DNA of 38,205 nt from an uncultured Clostridia bacterium (GTDB taxonomy: Bacteria; Bacillota; Clostridia; Lachnospirales; CAG-274): assembly GCA_947630725.1 (NCBI GenBank), contig CANRIS010000023.1:1-38205 (forward strand). Direction: 5' to 3'. A model generated the notes under the pieces. It was not told the DNA's origin. It made no database searches and was given only the letters and a program-made list of their open reading frames with translations. The position numbers and the translations under genes were made by a program. Shown here piece by piece: positions 15,936-21,890 of the stretch; the first letter of the stretch is position 1, and every line of letters begins with the position of its first letter.

Positions 15936-16554
15936 TTAGCCACTCCATATATTCTTTTTCTGTTTTATTATTCTTTTGGCAATTACAATGACGGCAAGCC
16001 AAAACGATATTATCAGAACAATTATTCCCACCTCTTGTAATGGGGATTTTGTGGTCTATTGTCTTTTGCTTTACGTCAGTTATAACTTTTCCACAATAAT
16101 AGCATACATTACAATTTAACAAATTTTCTATAACGGTTTTATCCACTTGTTCACCAGAACGGCGAAGATATTTATTTTTCCGTGACTGAATTTTTCCCTT
16201 TTCTGACTTCCTATATTTTTTTGTTGCAAGTCTATTTATTTCTCTGCACTTTTCGGTATGCCCATATTTTATAGCTCGTTCTCTTTTCTTTTCTCTTGCC
16301 TCTGGGTGATTTTCAAGATATCGTTTTTGATTTATAACAGCGCGTTTTCTTGCCTCGTCTGTTGACCGATATTTCTTTTCATTTTCTTTTCTTCTTTCGC
16401 TTTTTACCCACCGCTCATTAGAAAGTTTTCCCTTTTCGCTGTTTTTATACTTCTTTTTTGAAATTCGCTTTGCTTCTTTACTGCATTCTTCACTGCAATA
16501 CCTTTGATTGAAGTGTTTTTGCTCAAATTCATTGTGGCATATAATACATATCAT
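15913..16554 (-). CDS. HNH endonuclease (free-standing homing-type) inserted in a ParB-methyltransferase gene
   Basis: 213 residues from ATG 16554; a GTG at 16563 lies at the predicted transcription start and has no ribosome site. N-terminal zinc knuckle C-I-I-C...C-S-E-E-C (about 3-25), a long Lys/Arg/Glu-rich middle made of repeated E-K-G-K and K-K-Y-R-like units, then the HNH core: C-Y-Y-C-G-K, I-D-H-K-I-P-I-T-R-G-G, N-I-V-L-A-C-R-H-C-N-C-Q-K. It cuts DNA; homing is inferred. Base composition is more AT-rich than its neighbours, and the gene brings its own promoter (16572-16600). Its end overlaps the methyltransferase start by 23 bases. Confidence 0.9.
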   Translation of the reverse strand: MICIICHNEFEQKHFNQRYCSEECSKEAKRISKKKYKNSEKGKLSNERWVKSERRKENEKKYRSTDEARKRAVINQKRYLENHPEAREKKRERAIKYGHTEKCREINRLATKKYRKSEKGKIQSRKNKYLRRSGEQVDKTVIENLLNCNVCYYCGKVITDVKQKTIDHKIPITRGGNNCSDNIVLACRHCNCQKNNKTEKEYMEWLNENKDNV

Positions 16555-16571
16555 AGTTTTCACCTATATAT

Positions 16572-16600
16572 ATTATATCACCACACATCAATTTTGTCAA
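16572..16600 (-). promoter_or_regulatory. Consensus promoter of the HNH gene
   Basis: TTGACA (16600-16595), 17-nt spacer, TATAAT (16577-16572), with an extended GTGATATAATATA. The -35 box contains the ParB stop codon. Predicted start about 16565, only about 10 bases before the HNH ATG. It matches the early-promoter class of this phage. Confidence 0.85.
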
Positions 16601-17130
16601 GTGATAAAATGTCTTTTACCGCATTTTTTGCAATACACCCATTTCCCGAGCTGCCAAATATCGCCTGTTTTGCAAATCGGCTCTGCCTGTTCGTCAACTT
16701 CGGGAGGGGTGTCCTCGATAATCTCTTTTTCTTCCTCATCTTCGGGGAGTCCCCAATCCAGCCCAAAATCGTCGAGGTCGAGGTCTGCCAATTCTTCGGA
16801 AAGTAGGTCAAAATCCCAATCGCTCTGTTCAGCACTCTTATTGTCGATAAGCGCATATTCTCGTATCTGCTGTTCCGTGAGGTCGTCCGCGACAATACAC
16901 GGACATTCTTCCAGCCCCAACTGCAAAGCCGCTTTGTATCGGGTATTTCCGCAATAAATCTTGCCGTTGCTGTCGATAATCAACGGATTGCGAAAGCCAT
17001 ATTTTTCAATCGACTTTGCAACCGTTGCCACTGCCTCATCATTCTTGCGTGGGTTGCGCTCGTTGAGGTGTAATTCCGCGATTTTTTTGTAAATAATCTT
17101 TTCTTTGCCGAACTTCGCCTTTTCGCTCAT
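16597..17130 (-). CDS. ParB/Srx-fold domain protein, N-terminal half of a split ParB-methyltransferase
   Basis: 177 residues, ATG 17130 nine bases after GGGAG. Residues 12-95 form a ParB N-terminal domain: I-A-E-L-H-L-N-E-R-N-P-R-K-N, S-I-E-K-Y-G-F-R-N-P-L-I-I-D, Y-C-G-N-T-R-Y-K-A-A-L-Q-L-G, A-L-I-D-N-K-S-A-E. An acidic linker follows, then G-D-I-W-Q-L-G-K-W-V-Y-C-K-K-C-G-K-R-H and a stop. G-D-I-W-Q-L-G is normally followed by H-R-L-x-C-G-D-S-T and the methyltransferase in fused proteins, so the gene is cut short by the HNH insertion. The domain may guide or fuel the methyltransferase. It has a structured leader and its own promoter. Confidence 0.9.
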   Translation of the reverse strand: MSEKAKFGKEKIIYKKIAELHLNERNPRKNDEAVATVAKSIEKYGFRNPLIIDSNGKIYCGNTRYKAALQLGLEECPCIVADDLTEQQIREYALIDNKSAEQSDWDFDLLSEELADLDLDDFGLDWGLPEDEEEKEIIEDTPPEVDEQAEPICKTGDIWQLGKWVYCKKCGKRHFIT

Positions 17131-17249
17131 AAAACAAAACTCCCGACATTGACTTTTGGTAGACTATCAACGTGCGGGAGCGTTCTCTCCGTATTCATTC
17201 TCACCCCGCTTGCGGTCTACCAACGAAAACGGAGAGCGACCTTTCAGTC
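17131..17249 (-). ncRNA. Pseudoknotted 5' leader of the ParB gene, candidate cis-regulatory RNA
   Basis: About 119 nt from the predicted start to the ATG. Pairings on the minus strand: CTCTCCGT 17236-17229 with ACGGAGAG 17192-17185 (8 bp); TTGGTAGAC 17223-17215 with GTCTACCAA 17164-17156 (9 bp), which crosses the first stem and makes a pseudoknot; a small hairpin CCGC-AA-GCGG at 17215-17206; AACG/CGTT at 17184-17181 and 17172-17169; and CTCCCG 17180-17175 with the ribosome site CGGGAG 17145-17140. The last pairing would hide the Shine-Dalgarno. A switch between forms is an inference; no known riboswitch class was recognised. Confidence 0.65.
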
Positions 17250-17255
17250 AAGCCT

Positions 17256-17284
17256 ATTGTAGCACCGCTCGCCTCAATTGTCAA
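17256..17284 (-). promoter_or_regulatory. Promoter for the ParB transcript
   Basis: TTGACA (17284-17279), 17-nt spacer, TACAAT (17261-17256), with TG before the -10 box. It overlaps the last codons of the preceding 61-residue gene. Predicted start about 17249, giving a long leader. Confidence 0.8.
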
Positions 17285-17459
17285 TAGATTTTTCATCATC
17301 TTCTAATACAATCATCACTTCGCCGTTATTGTCGTAAACTGTGAACGGCGTTTTCACTTTCTCGACATCGGGCTTTAATACATTGAAGTAAAATACTTTC
17401 CTGTACCACTTTCCGTCGTCTTTGTAGAATTCTATCAAATCAATTTTTTTGTCGCTCAT
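17274..17459 (-). CDS. Small phage protein, unknown
   Basis: 61 residues behind AGGAG. Beta-type sequence with alternating hydrophobic and charged residues (W-Y-R-K-V-F-Y-F-N-V-L, then F-T-V-Y-D-N-N-G-E-V-M-I-V-L) and an acidic end. I recognise no family. Last gene of the small-protein run before the ParB promoter; its final codons carry that promoter's -35 box. Confidence 0.75.
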   Translation of the reverse strand: MSDKKIDLIEFYKDDGKWYRKVFYFNVLKPDVEKVKTPFTVYDNNGEVMIVLEDDEKSIDN

Positions 17460-17519
17460 TCTCTTAACTCCTATTTTTGCGTAAAATCTGCAAATTCGCC
17501 GTTTAACGGACGAATTCTA

Positions 17520-17762
17520 CTATAAACTCGTACTATACCCGTGTGACAAGAGCCAATCGCAAGCCTCTTTGTGCAACTCCTGCGGCATATCCGTCCTATT
17601 CGCTATCATTTTCCACATCGTGATTTCACGCACTTGATACGTTGCCGAAGGGAACATACTTATTGGCATTTCTTCCTTTATAAACTCGGTCAGCTTTTCA
17701 ACGTCTTTTGTTTTCAGCACCTCGCCGAGCCGTTTTGCATATTCGCATAATATGTTACTCAT
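17520..17762 (-). CDS. Small phage protein, unknown
   Basis: 80 residues, overlapping the preceding gene by four bases. It looks alpha-helical throughout: K-R-L-G-E-V-L-K-T-K-D-V-E-K-L-T-E-F-I-K-E-E, then I-T-M-W-K-M-I-A-N-R and H-K-E-A-C-D-W-L-L-S-H-G-Y. No motif or family is recognised. Part of a tightly packed run of small genes with overlapping starts and stops (17520-19916), so cotranslated with its neighbours. Confidence 0.75.
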   Translation of the reverse strand: MSNILCEYAKRLGEVLKTKDVEKLTEFIKEEMPISMFPSATYQVREITMWKMIANRTDMPQELHKEACDWLLSHGYSTSL

Positions 17763-18064
17763 TCCTTATCCCCCTTTAATTCCGCCAAAAATGCGTCTGC
17801 TTCGGCTTCGCTTCCAAAAAGTCTTGTTCTAATATCGCCTGTTCCCAATACGCTCCTATACACAACTTGCCACGACAACACTTGTCCATTGATAGCCGTT
17901 AGTGGTATCTTGCACGGCAACTCAAGCATATCGCGCGGCTCGATATTCTCATCTTCTAAATCGTATTGTAATTCACAAAGCAATTCATATTCGCCACGGC
18001 TCTTTGTAATATCACTGTCGCCCCAATAGCCATTTTTTATCTCGCTCAACCTGTAATCTTTCAT
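17759..18064 (-). CDS. Small phage protein, unknown
   Basis: 101 residues, overlapping neighbours on both sides by four bases (coupled translation). The middle is acidic (E-L-Q-Y-D-L-E-D-E-N-I-E-P), then beta-type W-Q-V-V-Y-R-S-V-L. The end, S-E-A-E-A-D-A-F-L-A-E-L, resembles the end of the zinc-finger protein at 21492-21890 (E-D-E-A-D-K-F-I-E-E-L), suggesting a shared small alpha/beta module. Function unknown. Confidence 0.78.
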   Translation of the reverse strand: MKDYRLSEIKNGYWGDSDITKSRGEYELLCELQYDLEDENIEPRDMLELPCKIPLTAINGQVLSWQVVYRSVLGTGDIRTRLFGSEAEADAFLAELKGDKE

Positions 18065-18357
18065 TCGTCCACCTCTACGCCGTATTTTTCGAAAAGACGG
18101 TTTAACTCGTCATAAATATCAACTATACAAACTCTACCTTTGTCGTCCATTTCGAATTTTTTATCGAGCAACGCGAATAAAATCTCCCTCGCCGTTTCCT
18201 TGCGCACCTCATCGGCTTTGCGATAGCCTGCGTTATTCATAAATTCTGCCATACACATTTCACAGCGCAATGAAGCGCACCTATTCTTTTCGATTTGTTC
18301 TTCGCAACATTCACTTATTGCACTCGCCATTTCCTCAATCTCTCTTTCCTTGTCCAT
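18061..18357 (-). CDS. Small Cys-rich phage protein, paralogue of the next gene upstream
   Basis: 98 residues behind GAGGTG. Starts M-D-K-E-R-E-I-E-E-M-A-S-A-I-S-E-C-C, with further cysteines at about 27, 32 and 35 that could bind a metal, then A-E-F-M-N-N-A-G-Y-R-K-A-D-E-V-R-K-E. The same outline (M-D-x-E-x-E-I-E-x-x-A, a Y-L-L-D-N-G-Y-S-K-type helix, x-V-R-R-E-A) is in the adjacent gene 18359-18721, so the two are tandem paralogues. This A-G-Y-R-K family is common in Clostridia phages; role unknown. Confidence 0.8.
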   Translation of the reverse strand: MDKEREIEEMASAISECCEEQIEKNRCASLRCEMCMAEFMNNAGYRKADEVRKETAREILFALLDKKFEMDDKGRVCIVDIYDELNRLFEKYGVEVDE

Positions 18358-18358
18358 T

Positions 18359-18721
18359 TCACACCTCTATATTTAATGATTTCGCCAAATCTATGATTAT
18401 TTCAATCGCCCTTTTCAAGCCTATAACAATACCGTCCGCATAACCTATCCCTTTAAGTCTTTCAAGCCTTGCCACCGCCGCCTTTATATCGTCAATCGCT
18501 CTACTAAATGCTTCCCTGCGTACTTCGTTCTCGCCCTGCCAAACATCTGCATTTTTGCTATATCCGTTATCAAGCAAATATTCCGCTATGCTATAAATAG
18601 ATACAGTTTGTATGCTCGCCAAATCGCCGTTTTCATCTTCTATAAACTTGTCGATAAACTCTCTGTCCACGCACTCGAAAATCAAATGCGCCAACGCTTC
18701 AATTTCTTTCTCTCTGTCCAT
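18359..18721 (-). CDS. Small phage protein, tandem paralogue
   Basis: 120 residues from ATG 18721 (GAGG, 7-nt spacing); a GTG at 18727 is in frame but too close. N-terminus M-D-R-E-K-E-I-E-A-L-A-H-L-I-F-E-C, then I-A-E-Y-L-L-D-N-G-Y-S-K, then a helix A-F-S-R-A-I-D-D-I-K-A-A-V-A-R-L and a hydrophobic C-terminal helix. It lacks the cysteine cluster of its paralogue. No known function; small accessory early protein. Confidence 0.8.
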   Translation of the reverse strand: MDREKEIEALAHLIFECVDREFIDKFIEDENGDLASIQTVSIYSIAEYLLDNGYSKNADVWQGENEVRREAFSRAIDDIKAAVARLERLKGIGYADGIVIGLKRAIEIIIDLAKSLNIEV

Positions 18722-18730
18722 TTTCACACC

Positions 18731-18928
18731 TCAATCTGAACGCGCTCCGTAAAGCGCGGCTCCCATAGCCCTTGCAAAATCGGGCATATCCAACGTCCGC
18801 ACTATGTTCGCCAACACCTGCAATTCTTGCGCTCCCGCCGTTACTACAAGCTCCGAACACCTTGCGCATATCTGCTGTTTCAAACGTTCTACGGCATTTG
18901 CTGTCGTCATTGCCACTTCGTTGCTCAT
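18731..18928 (-). CDS. Small phage protein, unknown
   Basis: 65 residues behind GAGGTG, helical throughout (A-V-E-R-L-K-Q-Q-I-C-A-R-C, then L-Q-V-L-A-N-I-V-R-T-L, D-F-A-R-A-M-G-A-A-L-Y). A C-A-R-C pair near residue 21 is not matched by a second pair, so a zinc finger is unlikely. A longer frame over the same bases (18699-19007) is a shadow. Function unknown. Confidence 0.72.
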   Translation of the reverse strand: MSNEVAMTTANAVERLKQQICARCSELVVTAGAQELQVLANIVRTLDMPDFARAMGAALYGARSD

Positions 18929-18931
18929 CTT

Positions 18932-19153
18932 TCACCTCAACTTTTTGCCGCAATACGGGCAATAATGCAATCGCACCTCGCCGTAGTTGATAGTCCCCAT
19001 TTCGCACTGTAATTTCTTCATATACGTTTTTGTCACAAACGCCGCATAAAATCGCGTTTTAGAAAATGCGTCGTCGTGCTGTTTAGCATATTCAACTTGT
19101 CGCTCATAGCATTTGCAAAACTCACATTCACGCTTCCCCATATCGCGCCTCAA
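18932..19153 (-). CDS. Small zinc-ribbon protein
   Basis: 73 residues, overlapping the upstream gene by four bases. It has C-E-F-C-K-C near the N-terminus and H-Y-C-P-Y-C-G-K-K-L at the very end, which together make a C-x2-C...C-x2-C zinc ribbon separated by about 50 residues; the end is the classic C-P-x-C-G-K-K zinc-ribbon knuckle. The middle is basic and aromatic. Such proteins occur in many Clostridia phages between replication and packaging genes. Partner unknown. Confidence 0.8.
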   Translation of the reverse strand: MRRDMGKRECEFCKCYERQVEYAKQHDDAFSKTRFYAAFVTKTYMKKLQCEMGTINYGEVRLHYCPYCGKKLR

Positions 19154-19602
19154 TCAAAATATCCACCACTCTTATTAAGCGTTGACGTTACCGCCTTTGC
19201 AAACAATTCTTCCGCTATCCTTGCCATATAATCTTGATAGTGCATTCCGTCAACCAATATCAATTTCCCCGTAGATTGCTTTACTTCCTTTCCACTTTTC
19301 GCGTCCATAACCGTCCAACGGCTCAACCCTGCTCCTCGCGCTATGCTGTCAATCGTTGCGCCTGTTCGCGCTTGATAGAATTTGATTTTATCTTCGAGCA
19401 ACAAATCTGGCGCGTTTATGAGCAATACATCTTTGCCGTCGCCGTTAAAAAACTTGCTCCCCACATCATACATCAATGACTTATACTCTTTGTAGCATTG
19501 TTCGCACAAGCAATAAACGTTATCATTGTATTGCGTATCCACTTCGTACAACCAATCTACATTGCTATGACATCTATCACATTCAAATTTTTTCTTGCTC
19601 AT
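19150..19602 (-). CDS. Zinc-finger protein with a helix-turn-helix-like segment
   Basis: 150 residues, coupled to neighbours by four-base overlaps at both ends. N-terminal knuckle C-D-R-C-H (9-13) and C-L-C-E-Q-C-Y (about 32-38) form a zinc finger. Residues 72-105 (K-I-K-F-Y-Q-A-R-T-G-A-T-I-D-S-I-A-R-G-A-G-L-S-R-W-T-V split by a turn) look like a helix-turn-helix, so DNA binding is plausible. The C-terminus is helical. Could be a small regulator or an accessory DNA-binding factor; no named family is recognised. Confidence 0.78.
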   Translation of the reverse strand: MSKKKFECDRCHSNVDWLYEVDTQYNDNVYCLCEQCYKEYKSLMYDVGSKFFNGDGKDVLLINAPDLLLEDKIKFYQARTGATIDSIARGAGLSRWTVMDAKSGKEVKQSTGKLILVDGMHYQDYMARIAEELFAKAVTSTLNKSGGYFD

Positions 19603-19916
19603 ATTCTCTTGTCCCTCGCAAAGTCTATGTACTCCTCTTCCTTGTCAATGCGCCCTCTGTACGCTTCCCCGCGCAAATCTGGGTATAACTCTTGTACCTT
19701 GCGCCTCGCACGTCCTACGCTTTCAAGCGACGGCAAACGCTTTTCCTTGACCAACGCCGCCCACTTCGTAAACGCCAACCTCGAAAGGTCTATCGGGTAG
19801 TATTCCCACGCAACTTTGATATACAGCTTCACGTCATCATTACGCGCCGCTTCGTCTGCTTCCAAAACTGCCTTGACTTTCTCCGCTAAATCGCGGATTT
19901 TACTGTTCAAAACCAT
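19599..19916 (-). CDS. Conserved small protein of Firmicute phages
   Basis: 105 residues, ATG 19916 behind AAAGGAG that closes a structured intergenic element. The layout L-A-E-K-V-K-A-V-L-E, then A-R-N-D-D-V-K-L-Y-I-K-V, then L-P-S-L-E-S-V-G-R-A-R-R-K-V-Q-E, then P-D-L-R-G matches a small family I know from many Firmicute phages and prophages, usually near recombination or Holliday-junction genes. Its biochemical role is not known to me. The S-V-x-R-x-R-R-K helix is basic and may contact nucleic acid. Confidence 0.8.
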   Translation of the reverse strand: MVLNSKIRDLAEKVKAVLEADEAARNDDVKLYIKVAWEYYPIDLSRLAFTKWAALVKEKRLPSLESVGRARRKVQELYPDLRGEAYRGRIDKEEEYIDFARDKRI

Positions 19917-19924
19917 ATCTCACT

Positions 19925-19991
19925 CCTTTCGGCTATCGGGGATTGCAACCGTCTGCCTGTCCGCATTAAGGGCTTGCGCCCCTGCTCTGCT
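19925..19991 (-). ncRNA. Structured intergenic element, copy 1
   Basis: It fills the gap from the stop of the 66-residue gene (TAA 19994-19992) to the Shine-Dalgarno of the next. Minus-strand parts: AGCAGAG; hairpin AGGGGC-GCAA-GCCCTT (19983-19968); AATGC, whose TGC can pair with GCA of the first part; then a second hairpin: outer GGC/GCC, AGA opposite ATA, inner CGG/CCG, loop TTGCAATCC (19957-19931). Same plan as 28472-28537 and 28735-28799. Confidence 0.75.
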
Positions 19992-20192
19992 TTATGCTTG
20001 TAAAAGTTTTTTCGCCCAAACATACGCTCCCTTAAAGAAAGTCGGGTGTTCATCTTTTGCAAAATGCTTGTCAAGGTTGTTGCTTGCTTTTGTAAGCAAA
20101 TACCACTTATCCTCAGTTGCGTTGCCGTCTATAAAGTATGTTTTGTAGGCGTCTACATATTCCTGCAAGAATTGTTTTTGAAGTTCTGTCAT
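19992..20192 (-). CDS. Small phage protein, unknown (first gene after an early promoter)
   Basis: 66 residues, ATG 20192 nine bases after GGAG in a leader with a small hairpin. Helical start (L-Q-K-Q-F-L-Q-E-Y-V-D-A-Y-K-T-Y-F) and a basic, aromatic end (F-F-K-G-A-Y-V-W-A-K-K-L-L). No family recognised. As the first gene of its transcript it should be strongly expressed early. Confidence 0.75.
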   Translation of the reverse strand: MTELQKQFLQEYVDAYKTYFIDGNATEDKWYLLTKASNNLDKHFAKDEHPTFFKGAYVWAKKLLQA

Positions 20193-20210
20193 TTTTCACA
20201 TCTCCTTTTT

Positions 20211-20265
20211 TGAGGTTTTCCTCACTTTCTAAATATATTATATCACACACTTTCACCGTTGTCAA
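20211..20265 (-). promoter_or_regulatory. Early promoter with leader hairpin
   Basis: TTGACA (20265-20260), 17-nt spacer, TATAAT (20242-20237) with GTGTGA before the -10. The leader carries TGAGG-AAAA-CCTCA (20224-20211) directly before AAAAAAGGAG. Upstream AT-rich TATAAAAATTTATAAAAAAC also occurs at other early promoters. Confidence 0.85.
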
Positions 20266-20282
20266 TAGTTTTTTATAAATTT

Positions 20283-20744
20283 TTATAAAATATTTTTCAG
20301 TATCTCAATTATCCGCTTCGGGCTGTTCTGCCTTGTCGTAAACTCAAAGCGCACTCCGTATCGTTCCGTCATCGTTGCCATTGCCTTTTTGAGCGTTTCG
20401 CCCTTGACGTGGGACAGCGGCTCGCCCGCCCTGTTCTTCGGTGACTGCCACAAAGCCAAATCGCCCTTTGGCGGCATTTCCTCGACAAGCACAATGAGCT
20501 GTATTCCAAGCTCACGCGCGCGCTCACACTCCGCTCTGAACCGTTCGTGCTGTTTACCGCATATATTGCCTGCAAGCTCAATCACGTTGCGCTTCGTATC
20601 AATGCTGACCGTTTGATTGTCCAACCGCGCATAATCGCCTACAATGAGTTTGGAGCGCACTACGGTATATCCCTGCGCCGCGAAGTATTCCGCTTTATTG
20701 CCGTGCTTGTCCCGCTGTTGACGCGTGTCCTCAATTATCGTCAT
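20283..20744 (-). CDS. ERCC4/XPF-type nuclease
   Basis: 153 residues. The core follows the ERCC4 nuclease pattern: I-E-D-T-R-Q (4-9), a G-D-Y at 36-38 after a hydrophobic strand, then V-S-I-D-T-K-R at about 46-52 in place of the E-R-K triad, then Q-H-E-R-F-R-A-E (about 64-71) and a strand I-Q-L-I-V-L-V-E-E. Residues D37, D49 and K51 would bind the metal. Single-domain members occur in many Firmicute phages and are thought to cut branched DNA. The end helix is Lys-rich. Its last codons overlap the AT-rich upstream part of the 20237 promoter. Confidence 0.85.
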   Translation of the reverse strand: MTIIEDTRQQRDKHGNKAEYFAAQGYTVVRSKLIVGDYARLDNQTVSIDTKRNVIELAGNICGKQHERFRAECERARELGIQLIVLVEEMPPKGDLALWQSPKNRAGEPLSHVKGETLKKAMATMTERYGVRFEFTTRQNSPKRIIEILKNIL

Positions 20745-20916
20745 CGCTATGCTCCGCCCTCAACCACCATATTTTTGCTATCGCACAAGGTATTTCCTTT
20801 CCTATACAATTCCAATCCTTACCTCCCATTCCGCAATACATACAAGTATCTGCGCTCATCATAAAATCGGCAAACTCCTCATCACTCAAACTTTCGAGCC
20901 ATTCCCTATTTGTCAT
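20731..20916 (-). CDS. Small Cys-rich phage protein
   Basis: 61 residues from ATG 20916, which lies inside the end of the upstream gene behind AGGTGG; a longer in-frame start at 20955 has no ribosome site. Residues 1-15 read N-R-E-W-L-E-S-L-S-D-E-E-F-A, a motif seen in many small Clostridia phage proteins, followed by C-M-Y-C, a further Cys pair region (W-N-C-I-G...I-P-C) and an aromatic I-W-W-L-R. Four cysteines could bind zinc. Function unknown. Confidence 0.8.
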   Translation of the reverse strand: MTNREWLESLSDEEFADFMMSADTCMYCGMGGKDWNCIGKEIPCAIAKIWWLRAEHSDDDN

Positions 20917-21109
20917 GCTTCGCCACCTCTCTCCTATACTTTTCCAAAAACTCATTTATCGCATACAGGCTTTCGCCCGCCATTATTCTGCACAACCGCT
21001 CTAACGCTTCCTTTGCCAATTTACAGTCGTGTTCCGTATCAAAACCCCACAAAACCAAATTGCCGTTGAACGCCTCAAACTTATCTTTGAACTTTTCTTT
21101 ATTTGTCAT
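20906..21109 (-). CDS. Small phage protein, unknown
   Basis: 67 residues, overlapping both neighbours by about 11 bases. Helical and charged: K-E-K-F-K-D-K-F-E-A-F-N-G-N, then C-K-L-A-K-E-A-L-E-R-L-C and I-N-E-F-L-E-K-Y-R-R-E-V. No motif is recognised. Part of the run 20731-21890, where every start overlaps the stop before it, so expression is coupled. Confidence 0.75.
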   Translation of the reverse strand: MTNKEKFKDKFEAFNGNLVLWGFDTEHDCKLAKEALERLCRIMAGESLYAINEFLEKYRREVAKHDK

Positions 21110-21314
21110 TTCTCGCCCCCGCTATACCTACCATAACCGCCAAAAGCGTTTGCCAACACATCGCACAATCTCGCTCCGCTTTCGGCGTGTCCTCTTGCGG
21201 ACAAAGCGACAAACGCTCAAATTTACCGTTCATAGCGCATATACCTTGCGCCGCTAACTCTCTGCAAGCGTATTCAAGCCCTTGTTCAATAATATCTTTG
21301 TCTTTATCTGTCAT
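21099..21314 (-). CDS. Small Cys-containing phage protein
   Basis: 71 residues from ATG 21314 (GAGGAG, 7-nt spacing); an ATG at 21320 is too close. Cysteines occur at A-C-R-E-L, G-I-C-A, S-L-C-P and D-C-A-M-C-W, with the last pair before a hydrophobic helix A-V-M-V-G-I-A-G. The C-A-M-C-W end is like M-C-W-L-C-Q-C in the adjacent gene 21304-21495, so the two may be distant relatives or bind metal alike. Function unknown. Confidence 0.75.
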   Translation of the reverse strand: MTDKDKDIIEQGLEYACRELAAQGICAMNGKFERLSLCPQEDTPKAERDCAMCWQTLLAVMVGIAGARNDK

Positions 21315-21495
21315 TGTCATTCTCCTCTGCTTGTTTCAAAAAATATTCGCATTGACATAGCCAACACATCGCTTTCCCGTCATCGTCGAGCTTGCAATCC
21401 TCCTCAAACATTCCCTCAAACGGGCAAAATGTTCCGTCATCATAATGTAAGCAAGCCAATTCCAATGCTCTTTTATATTTTTCAAGCTCCGTCAT
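21304..21495 (-). CDS. Small Cys-rich phage protein
   Basis: 63 residues, ATG 21495 behind GAGGTG, overlapping both neighbours. Layout: helix L-E-K-Y-K-R-A-L-E-L-A-C, then F-C-P-F-E-G-M-F-E-E-D-C, then M-C-W-L-C-Q-C-E-Y-F. Six cysteines suggest a small metal-binding fold. The C-P-F...C...C-W-x-C pattern recurs in Clostridia phage proteins. No function known. Confidence 0.76.
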   Translation of the reverse strand: MTELEKYKRALELACLHYDDGTFCPFEGMFEEDCKLDDDGKAMCWLCQCEYFLKQAEENDNDR

Positions 21496-21890
21496 TTCTT
21501 CACCTCTTTCATTTTTAACTCCTCTATAAACTTATCCGCTTCGTCCTCATTCGCACAATACATTATCCACACATCGTCTCTGTCATCTTGTTTATAATAG
21601 ACGTACCACCTATATTTTCCGTCCGCCTCGTTCGGCTCTTTCTTCCTCGCCTTTATCGGCAACAAACCAAGCTCATTTACTTTATCCCACATCGTAAATA
21701 TGTTTACACCTTCTATATCGAGGTCATACACCTCATTACCGCATTCTGTGCAATATGCGTGTTTCTGTTCACACGTTATCGTAACGTCTGTTATCTCGTC
21801 GTAATCAGGTGTAAACAGCCTTGTTTCTTCGCGCTCTTCAATGCGCACATCTACATCACGCTTTCCGCAATAATAACAATTCCCTTTCAT
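21492..21890 (-). CDS. Zinc-finger protein (YgiT-like N-terminus)
   Basis: 132 residues from ATG 21890, which overlaps the NinB-like stop as ATGA; a start at 21905 has no ribosome site. N-terminal C-Y-Y-C-G-K (about 5-10) and C-T-E-C-G (about 47-51) make a two-knuckle zinc finger like that of YgiT/MqsA-type proteins. The second half has two beta strands (Y-R-W-Y-V-Y-Y and V-W-I-M-Y-C) and the helix E-D-E-A-D-K-F-I-E-E-L. No helix-turn-helix is visible, so an antitoxin role is not supported. Confidence 0.76.
   Translation of the reverse strand: MKGNCYYCGKRDVDVRIEEREETRLFTPDYDEITDVTITCEQKHAYCTECGNEVYDLDIEGVNIFTMWDKVNELGLLPIKARKKEPNEADGKYRWYVYYKQDDRDDVWIMYCANEDEADKFIEELKMKEVKK

Noticed and set aside
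15913..16600. Group I intron in the ParB-methyltransferase gene
   Set aside because: The insert is almost entirely the HNH frame plus a promoter, leaving too little non-coding sequence for an intron core. Both flanking parts also have their own stop and start signals.
17131..17249. HDV-like self-cleaving ribozyme in the ParB leader
   Set aside because: The stem order resembles the HDV double pseudoknot, but there is a 14-nt spacer where none is expected and no C-containing joining segment before the last strand; the catalytic features are missing.
21492..21890. MqsA-like antitoxin
   Set aside because: The zinc-finger start is similar, but there is no helix-turn-helix domain and no toxin gene beside it.
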